Source: Planctomycetota bacterium | GTDB lineage: Bacteria; Planctomycetota; Phycisphaerae; WQYP01 | Direction of reading: 5' to 3' | DNA: 8,238 bases | Assembly: GCA_021805585.1 (NCBI GenBank) | Contig: JAJZEY010000238.1 | Location: 1-8,238, forward strand | In this document: in pieces, positions 1 to 4,381 of the stretch | Position numbering within the stretch: position 1 is the stretch's first letter | Layout of the letters: each line of letters starts with the position of its first letter | Notes under the pieces: model-generated | Told to the model about the DNA's origin: nothing | Databases searched by the model: none | The model's input: the letters and a program-made list of their open reading frames with translations, nothing else | Position numbers and translations under genes: made by a program

Positions 1-321
1 CCGGATTTTAACCGAATCCGTGCCAACCGCGTAGAGCCGCGGGACACGACTTGGGGTCCGCCAATTTTTACGGTAACAGGGAAAATCGGCAGTCCCCGCG
101 ACTTGGCGGCCTCGTGGTACCGGGCCACCGGATGTGCCCGTTTTTATAGGGAACATAGTAAGCTGCGTCTCGGAAATATTTTTGTGCCCACCAGTCGTTC
201 TCCTTTCACCTGCTCCACTATCCCCTGATCCGCGTTGCCGCGGCAACGCCGAGCAGGAGAATTTAGAGAGTAGCGAGTAGAGCACATAAGGATAGGATAA
301 AAAGCGGCTTCGCCGAAACAT
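1..321 (-). CDS. Doubtful partial ORF running off the left edge
   Basis: Reading leftwards from an ATG at 321-319, the frame stays open for 107 codons to the window edge. An AGGAGG Shine-Dalgarno (334-329) sits 7 nt before the ATG, which is the best argument for it. The translation begins MFRRSRFLSYPYVLYSLL and is Arg/Ser/Gly-rich with no recognisable domain. Against it, the frame runs through the 18-bp palindrome and the composite repeat. A second minus-strand frame starting at GTG 128-126 (VARYHEAAKSRGLPIFPV...) is also open to the edge and looks at least as protein-like. I treat this as unproven; sequence to the left of the window would settle it. Confidence 0.15.
   Translation of the reverse strand, partial: MFRRSRFLSYPYVLYSLLSKFSCSALPRQRGSGDSGAGERRTTGGHKNISETQLTMFPIKTGTSGGPVPRGRQVAGTADFPCYRKNWRTPSRVPRLYAVGTDSVKIR
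109..167 (+). repeat. Composite dispersed repeat, copy 1
   Basis: The copy has two parts. Part B (109-128) is GCCTCGTGGTACCGGGCCAC and can fold as GTGG-loop-CCAC. Part A (130-167) starts GGATGTGCC, continues through a GTTTTTAT block and GGGAA, and ends AAGCTGCG. Part A recurs in inverted orientation at 523-561 with 22 of 24 bases identical over its first 24 nt. Part B recurs in direct orientation at 567-586 with 19 of 20 identical. This is seen directly in the sequence. What the repeat does, and whether it occurs elsewhere in the genome, is unknown. Confidence 0.75.
209..257. repeat. Nested inverted repeat with 18-bp perfect palindrome
   Basis: Positions 232-249 read GCGTTGCCGCGGCAACGC, a perfect 18-bp palindrome with no loop. 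It lies inside a second perfect 7-bp inverted pair, CCTGCTC (209-215) and GAGCAGG (251-257). TTCTCC just upstream and GGAGAA just downstream extend the symmetry imperfectly. There is no T-run directly after it on either strand, so it is not a standard intrinsic terminator. A cruciform, a dimeric-protein binding site or a mobile-element end are possible. Confidence 0.7.
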
Positions 322-522
322 TGCGGCACCTCCTGCGGTCTATTTTCAACTCTCTCTTTTTTTCATCGTGCGAAAACAGAATGCCGAATCAGCGCAGCCC
401 CAGTCTTTGGGGGTCGGGCGTCTCGACCGATAAATGGGACGGTCGCGATGTCCGCCCGCTAAAGAACTTGGCAGGCCGCGACGCCTGATGGGTACAAATG
501 ACACAACAAAACACCGGCGAAT

Positions 523-586
523 CGCAGCTTGGCGACCTTCCCGATAAAAACAGGCACATCCTTAAAGCCTCGTGGCACCGGGCCAC
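523..586 (-). repeat. Composite dispersed repeat, copy 2
   Basis: Read on the minus strand, this copy runs GTGGCCCGGTGCCAC (586-572), GAGGC, TTTAA, then GGATGTGCC...GGGAA...AAGCTGCG (561-523). It matches copy 1 except that the hairpin loop between GTGG and CCAC is in the opposite orientation and a short GAGGCTTTAA spacer is present. Its hairpin part (567-586) ends 36 bp before the pyrC ATG, so the repeat abuts the pyrC control region. Confidence 0.75.
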
Positions 587-609
587 TCGCCCTTGGGGCC
601 AAAGTCTCG

Positions 610-615
610 TATACT
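610..615 (+). promoter_or_regulatory. Candidate -10 element for pyrC
   Basis: TATACT lies 7 nt before the pyrC ATG. There is no convincing -35 hexamer at 16-18 nt spacing and no extended -10 TGn. If used, transcription would start at about 622-623, giving an essentially leaderless pyrC mRNA. That fits the absence of a Shine-Dalgarno before 623. The assignment rests on a single hexamer, so it is weak. Confidence 0.3.
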
Positions 616-622
616 TTTGGCC

Positions 623-1918
623 ATGAATCCAGACCAGCTTCTTATCATCAATGGTACTCTTCTGGACCCGGTTGCGCTGTGCGAACGCAAAGAAGACCTG
701 CTGCTGGTGGATGGAAAAATTGCCGTCGGCGGCACCGGTTTGCGCACGGCCGCGCCGGATGCCCGCGTGTTGGATGCCGCCGGCTGCTTTGTATCTCCCG
801 GTTTATTGGACATTCACGTTCATTTTCGCGAGCCGGGCCAGGAACATAAGGAAACCATCGCCACCGGGTCGCACGCTGCGGTGGCCGGCGGATTCACTAC
901 GGTCTGCTGCATGCCCAACACGACGCCGGCACTGGATACGGACACACAGATTGAATTTGTTCTAACCCAGGCGGGAAAGGCCGGCTTGTGTGATGTATTT
1001 CCTTTCGGGGCCATTACCAAGGGCCGACAGGGGGTGGAACTGGCGGAAATCATGATGATGCATGAAGCCGGTGCCATTGGCTTTAGTGATGATGGCGTGG
1101 GTGTGGCCTCGGCGGCGGTGATGGCCAAGGCCCTGCAATATGTCAAAATGATTGATGCCTTAATCAGCCAGCATTGTGAAGAACCAACACTCGGCGGCGG
1201 TTCCATGAATGCCGGCACGGTCGCACTGCGGCTGGGCCTTGGCGGAATACCGGCGGTTGCCGAAGAACTGATGATTGCCCGTGATCTGCAACTTAACCGG
1301 CGAATTGGCGCTCGATACCATGTCCAGCATATCAGTACCGCCGGGGCGGTGGACCTTGTACGGCAGGCACGCCAAAACGGTCAGACGGTCACCGCCGAAG
1401 TTGCACCGCATCACCTGCTGCTGACCGATGCCGTCTGCGCCGGCTATAACACGCACTTTAAAATGAATCCGCCCTTACGCGGCCAGGCGGATGTGGCCGC
1501 ATGTATTGCAGGTGTGGTGGACGGCACCATCGACTGTCTGGCGACCGACCACGCCCCGCACGCCCGCGAAGAAAAGGACCTGGAGTTTGATAAAGCCCCC
1601 TTCGGCATTACTGGCCTGGAAACCGCGCTGCCGCTGTACGCCGAGGCACTGGTGCACAGCGGAAAGCTTTCCTGGCTTAAGCTGATCGAAAAAATGACCG
1701 TGAATCCCGCGCGCATTATCCGCCGGGGCGACCGCGGAACACTCGGTCGCGGAATGGTCGCGGATATTACCATTTTCAATCCGGATGAAATCTGGACTCT
1801 TTCCGCCCAAAACACGCGGAGCCGCAGCCACAACACACCGTTTGCCGCCCGACCGCTCCGTGGCCGGGTGCGGCATACAATTAAGGGTGGCCGCGTGGTA
1901 TACAGTGCGGGGGTTTGA
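623..1918 (+). CDS. pyrC: Dihydroorotase, class I (PyrC), 431 aa
   Basis: It catalyses cyclisation of N-carbamoyl-L-aspartate to dihydroorotate, the third step of pyrimidine biosynthesis, in the cytoplasm. The amidohydrolase signature is complete. DIHVHFREPG (63-72) gives metal ligands H65 and H67 and the substrate arginine R69. FSDDG (154-158), QHCEE with H184, HVQHIST with H236, and ATDHAPH with catalytic D309 and H313 follow. MNPP (291-294) and a C-terminal strand region complete the fold. The length is normal for the bacterial class I family. I chose ATG 623 because it yields the usual short N-terminus; GTG 572 would add 17 unlike residues and starts inside a repeat. No Shine-Dalgarno precedes 623. 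Aspartate transcarbamoylase, a common neighbour, is not next to it here. The NYN gene follows after about 110 nt. Confidence 0.96.
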   Translation: MNPDQLLIINGTLLDPVALCERKEDLLLVDGKIAVGGTGLRTAAPDARVLDAAGCFVSPGLLDIHVHFREPGQEHKETIATGSHAAVAGGFTTVCCMPNTTPALDTDTQIEFVLTQAGKAGLCDVFPFGAITKGRQGVELAEIMMMHEAGAIGFSDDGVGVASAAVMAKALQYVKMIDALISQHCEEPTLGGGSMNAGTVALRLGLGGIPAVAEELMIARDLQLNRRIGARYHVQHISTAGAVDLVRQARQNGQTVTAEVAPHHLLLTDAVCAGYNTHFKMNPPLRGQADVAACIAGVVDGTIDCLATDHAPHAREEKDLEFDKAPFGITGLETALPLYAEALVHSGKLSWLKLIEKMTVNPARIIRRGDRGTLGRGMVADITIFNPDEIWTLSAQNTRSRSHNTPFAARPLRGRVRHTIKGGRVVYSAGV

Positions 1919-1947
1919 ACCGCCGAAGGCCAGGGACCGCAATGACC

Positions 1948-1975
1948 TTGCAACCTGATCCCGGCTGAATAATAT
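1948..1975 (+). promoter_or_regulatory. Weak candidate promoter for the NYN gene
   Basis: TTGCAA (1948-1953), a 16-nt spacer and TAATAT (1970-1975) each match the sigma70 consensus at 4 of 6 positions. Use of this promoter would give a leader of about 45 nt before 2028. Co-transcription from pyrC is equally possible. Confidence 0.25.
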
Positions 1976-1983
1976 CGGGTCAG
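1955..1983 (+). other. Hairpin between pyrC and the NYN gene
   Basis: CTGATCCCG (1955-1963) can pair with CGGGTCAG (1976-1983) with one bulged T, giving an 8-bp stem and a loop of about 12 nt. No U-tract follows, so it is not a classic terminator. It could stabilise a processed 3' end of pyrC mRNA or act in the NYN leader. Confidence 0.4.
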
Positions 1984-2027
1984 CCTGCCAGGGCGTTTAA
2001 AATTGATGAAATGCGCGGGCAATTGTG

Positions 2028-2840
2028 ATGGTTACAATTGTAGATGCCTATAACTGCTTGTATGCGGCGGGTAAACTTCTGGGTACCGGCGGCCCGGTGT
2101 CGCTGCGAACCTTGTGCCGGTGGTGCGGTCATGCACCGGGTAAAATTATTCTGGTGATGGATGGCGTGCGCAAGCCGCACGAGCCGCACGCCGACGAATT
2201 TCCCAATCTGCATTTTGTTTTCCCGGGCAGCGGGGCCAAGGCCGACCCCATGATAGCCCGGCTGGTGCGCGAATTTCGCGACCGCAACCCGACCGGACAC
2301 AACCTGTGCGTGGTCAGTTCAGACAAAGCGGTATTGCATCAGGCCCGCGGCGAACGTGTGATGGCGCAAACCGCCGAGTCGTTTCTGCGCGGTCTATTGC
2401 AGCGGGAAGGGACTGGAAAGGTCAATCGAAAAGGTCGTGCAAAACCCGCGCCACTTCTGCCCGGCGTGCGAAAAACGCCGGCCGTCGCCAAGCCGACAGA
2501 CGGGGATAAGATGTCCGCGGAAACCCGTTACTGGCTGGAGCGATTCGGTTTTACAGGTTGCCAATCGTCCGCCGCAATGCCGCAAACGCCCGCAACCGGG
2601 GCACACCGTTCCGCGGAAAGCGCGACATTGGATGCAACCGGGAACGCAACCGGCGAATCGGACCGTAAGCATAAGACCCAAAAGCCTCCACCCCGTCCGG
2701 AAAAGGCCGCGCCGCCCCAGACCACGGACCTTGCCGGCCTGAATCTGGACGAACTTCTTGGCCCGGTAAAGCCGTTAAAAATAAAAAAGAACCGGGCTGT
2801 GGCCCTGCCCGCTCGCCGGCCGCGTCCGGATCATTCATGA
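2028..2840 (+). CDS. NYN/PIN-like ribonuclease of the YacP family with long disordered tail, 270 aa
   Basis: The N-terminal ~125 residues carry a NYN (PIN-like) nuclease fold. Counting from ATG 2028, VTIVDAYN gives D6, VMDG gives D45, KADPMIARL gives D73 and VSSD gives D99. These are the acidic residues expected to bind divalent metal, as in YacP-type proteins; Bacillus subtilis Rae1, an mRNA endonuclease acting at the ribosome, belongs to this group. ETRYWLERFG (165-174) is a small conserved-looking block. The rest is a Pro/Lys/Ala/Thr-rich tail ending in an amphipathic segment (DLAGLNLDELLGP, about 234-246) and a basic end. The RNA target here is unknown. GTG 2025 is an alternative start one codon earlier; a stop at 2007-2009 rules out anything much longer. 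No Shine-Dalgarno is visible. Confidence 0.85.
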   Translation: MVTIVDAYNCLYAAGKLLGTGGPVSLRTLCRWCGHAPGKIILVMDGVRKPHEPHADEFPNLHFVFPGSGAKADPMIARLVREFRDRNPTGHNLCVVSSDKAVLHQARGERVMAQTAESFLRGLLQREGTGKVNRKGRAKPAPLLPGVRKTPAVAKPTDGDKMSAETRYWLERFGFTGCQSSAAMPQTPATGAHRSAESATLDATGNATGESDRKHKTQKPPPRPEKAAPPQTTDLAGLNLDELLGPVKPLKIKKNRAVALPARRPRPDHS

Positions 2841-3254
2841 CACCAGGCCGTGGCCATACGGATCTTGCCCGGTTTCGCATACGCTTCACACGGCAACGTC
2901 TGGCCCGCTGCGCCGTCGTCGCAAGCAGGGAAATGACTTTTGGAAAGGTTTTCCGCCGGGAGCCCACTTATCCATGCAATATTTCCCCTTGCCGAAAAAA
3001 ATGGGCACACCTGAATGCGTCCAATCGCAACGTCTGATAACCGTGGCGTTGGATGATCCAATCCGCATCCGCGGCTTTTCCCGCCCAGAATCGGCAAGCG
3101 AGCCGCCGCCGACTGTGCATCCGTGCGGTTGTTCGATCAATCCATATCCGTCGGCTTGACGGATCAACCCGGCCGATCAGGCGTCAACCCGTATTTCTTC
3201 ATTGAAACGATACGTTTTCTTACCGCTTTCGTCCGAAAATTCAAAAAGAATCAA
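2841..3254. other. Spacer upstream of the DksA-like gene
   Basis: No supported gene. It contains a 13-bp perfect inverted repeat TTGGAT-G-ATCCAA (3049-3061) and a 7-bp perfect stem-loop at 3146-3164. Short open frames exist on both strands but none resembles a protein I recognise. The A+T content rises noticeably from about 3190 towards the promoter at 3255. Confidence 0.5.
3146..3164. other. Perfect stem-loop upstream of the DksA-like gene
   Basis: ATCCGTC (3146-3152), loop GGCTT, GACGGAT (3158-3164) form a 7-bp perfect stem. No T-run follows on either strand. It ends 90 nt before the -35 element, so it is outside the transcribed leader of that gene and could instead belong to the 3' region of the NYN transcript or be a protein site. 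Confidence 0.45.
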
Positions 3255-3283
3255 TTGACTTGAATTCCGAAAGCCGATATTCT
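3255..3283 (+). promoter_or_regulatory. Sigma70-type promoter of the DksA-like gene
   Basis: TTGACT (3255-3260), a 17-nt spacer and TATTCT (3278-3283) match the housekeeping consensus at 5 of 6 and 4 of 6 positions with ideal spacing. The predicted start near 3290 gives a leader of about 100 nt. The promoter also argues that the in-frame TTG at 3260 is not the gene's start. Confidence 0.7.
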
Positions 3284-3379
3284 ACCCAATCTTGCCTGTT
3301 TCCGCGGATCGGCGGGGCGGGTGCTGAAAAAAGACTTCCCGTAAAGTCTGTTGGTCAAAAACGAAGCATCAAAGTTGTT

Positions 3380-3383
3380 GGAG
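3380..3383 (+). promoter_or_regulatory. Shine-Dalgarno GGAG setting the DksA-like start
   Basis: GGAG ends 5 nt before ATG 3389. No comparable signal precedes the in-frame upstream codons, so it fixes the start choice. Confidence 0.6.
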
Positions 3384-3388
3384 TCTCC

Positions 3389-4120
3389 ATGGCAGTTAAA
3401 CACAAGCTGGCTACCGGTAAACTCTCCCGGCGGGCAAAGACGTCGATCAAAGGCGGCTCCAAGCCCGTTCGCAAGGCGGCATCCGGCAAATCAGCCGGTG
3501 TGGCCGCCAAACTGGCCAAATCCAAACCACGGGTGCGCGTTGCCAATGTGCGAAAAGCCGCGTCACAGCCGCGCGGGTCACAGGTTAAAGCCGCCGGTAA
3601 AACCGCAAAGTCCACTGTAAATGGCAAAAGCACGATTCTTAAACGCACCCACAGCCCGATTGTCGCAGTCAACGGGAAAACCGTGCATGTGGAACCGAAA
3701 CTCAACAAGGCCGACCTGGAACATTTTCGTGAATTGCTGCTGGAAAAGCGGCGGGAAATTCTTGGTGATGTCGGCTCCATGGAAAACGAAGCTTTTAAAA
3801 ATCAGGACAACCATTCGTCCAGTCCCATGCACATGGCCGATGTCGGCACGGATAATTTTGAGCAGGAATTCACACTTGGTCTGATCGAAAGCGAACGCCA
3901 GATGCTGCGGGAAATTCACGAAGCCATCGGCCGCATTGAAGATGGTACCTATGGCGTCTGCGCAGGTACCGGCAAAGTCATCAGCCGCGCCCGCCTGGAA
4001 GCCACACCCTGGGCCAAATACTGCATAGAATATGCCCGCATGCTGGAAAGTGGTCTGGTCGGTCGGGAAGCGATCGGCGAATTAGCCGATCGTGAATCAT
4101 CCGAGGATGATGAAGATTAA
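3389..4120 (+). CDS. DksA/TraR-family protein with histone-H1-like basic N-terminal tail, 243 aa
   Basis: Residues 1-101 contain no Asp or Glu at all and about one Lys/Arg in four, in Ala/Ser/Gly/Pro-rich sequence resembling histone-H1-type tails. Residues ~103-175 form two helices of a DksA-like coiled coil, with LEHFRELLLEKRREIL on the first and an acidic tip region around D141-D145 (ADVGTDNFEQE). Residues 184-217 match the C-terminal finger, but only C191 and C212 of the four zinc cysteines remain; T194 and Y215 replace the others. The protein ends in an acidic tail (SSEDDED). DksA proteins bind the RNA polymerase secondary channel and modulate initiation with ppGpp; that role is inferred, and the tail suggests added DNA or RNA contact. 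It has its own promoter at 3255 and a terminator at 4187. Canonical DksA is about 150 residues, so the extension is large. Confidence 0.85.
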   Translation: MAVKHKLATGKLSRRAKTSIKGGSKPVRKAASGKSAGVAAKLAKSKPRVRVANVRKAASQPRGSQVKAAGKTAKSTVNGKSTILKRTHSPIVAVNGKTVHVEPKLNKADLEHFRELLLEKRREILGDVGSMENEAFKNQDNHSSSPMHMADVGTDNFEQEFTLGLIESERQMLREIHEAIGRIEDGTYGVCAGTGKVISRARLEATPWAKYCIEYARMLESGLVGREAIGELADRESSEDDED

Positions 4121-4186
4121 CTTCGCGGCCTTTGTCGGTATGGCGGAGCACCAAACCTTCCGGTCCGCCCCCCCAAGCGCAGATCT

Positions 4187-4217
4187 GGCCCGACACATCG
4201 GGCCGCGCCTTTATTTT
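4187..4217 (+). terminator. Intrinsic terminator after the DksA-like gene
   Basis: GGCCCGA (4187-4193), loop CACA and TCGGGCC (4198-4204) form a perfect 7-bp stem. GCGCC and then TTTATTTT (4210-4217) follow. The T-tract is offset by 5 nt, so termination may be imperfect. It lies 67 nt after the DksA-like stop. On the minus strand no T-run follows, so it does not serve the convergent gene well. Confidence 0.65.
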
Positions 4218-4285
4218 GTGACCGCCAATATGTTCCATATTAAATGACCGCGCGGGATTTGCGCCGAACCGACACCGCACGCGCC

Positions 4286-4313
4286 GGCGGTTATCGCTTC
4301 GCACGGAACCGCC
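4286..4313. other. Hairpin downstream of the synthetase/GNAT gene
   Basis: GGCGGTT (4286-4292) and AACCGCC (4307-4313) form a perfect 7-bp stem with a 14-nt loop, 69 nt past the stop codon of the minus-strand gene. There is no U-tract on that strand, so it may be a 3' stabilising or factor-dependent end structure. A 10-bp palindrome, AGCCGCGGCT, sits beside it at 4321-4330. Confidence 0.4.
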
Positions 4314-4381
4314 CATGCGCAGCCGCGGCTATCCAGTTGCGATACCAATATCACACTACCCGAATTATTGTTCGTCTGAAT

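Larger units (their letters stand above)
1..622. other. Intergenic region rich in inverted repeats, upstream of pyrC
   Basis: No reading frame here resembles a protein family I recognise. The stretch contains two copies of a composite repeat (109-167 and 523-586), a nested inverted repeat with an 18-bp perfect palindrome (209-257), an inverted pair CCGCCAA/TTGGCGG (58-64 and 103-109), a repeated CGACTTGG (47-54 and 99-106), and short hairpins around 400-445 such as CGACCG...CGGTCG. A related but degenerate ACTTGGCAGGCC occurs at 466-477. The only reading-frame candidate is on the minus strand at the left edge and is listed separately. The density of symmetric sequence suggests repeat or mobile-element debris or structured RNA rather than a gene. 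Confidence 0.6.

Noticed and set aside
351..363. Pyrimidine-rich run ending in seven Ts as an intrinsic terminator on the plus strand
   Set aside because: No stable GC-rich stem immediately precedes it; only a 4-bp GCCG/CGGC pairing over 30 nt upstream is available.
109..586. CRISPR array or identifiable insertion sequence around the repeated segments
   Set aside because: Only two repeat copies exist, in opposite orientation and far apart, with no spacers of regular length and no transposase reading frame between them.
572..622. GTG start at 572 giving pyrC 17 extra residues
   Set aside because: The extra residues do not resemble a dihydroorotase N-terminus, the GTG lies inside the repeat copy, and no Shine-Dalgarno precedes it. 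ATG 623 gives the expected start.
820..1218. 132-residue minus-strand ORF inside pyrC
   Set aside because: Antisense to the metal-binding core of dihydroorotase; a shadow of conserved coding sequence.
2837..3037. 66-residue plus-strand ORF overlapping the NYN stop in an ATGA arrangement
   Set aside because: The ATGA overlap suggests coupling, but the protein is Arg-rich with no recognisable motif and no Shine-Dalgarno, and minus-strand frames of similar length cover the same bases. Probably chance.
3260..3388. In-frame TTG start at 3260 for the DksA-like protein
   Set aside because: The codon overlaps the -35 element and precedes the predicted transcription start, while ATG 3389 has a GGAG Shine-Dalgarno 5 nt upstream.
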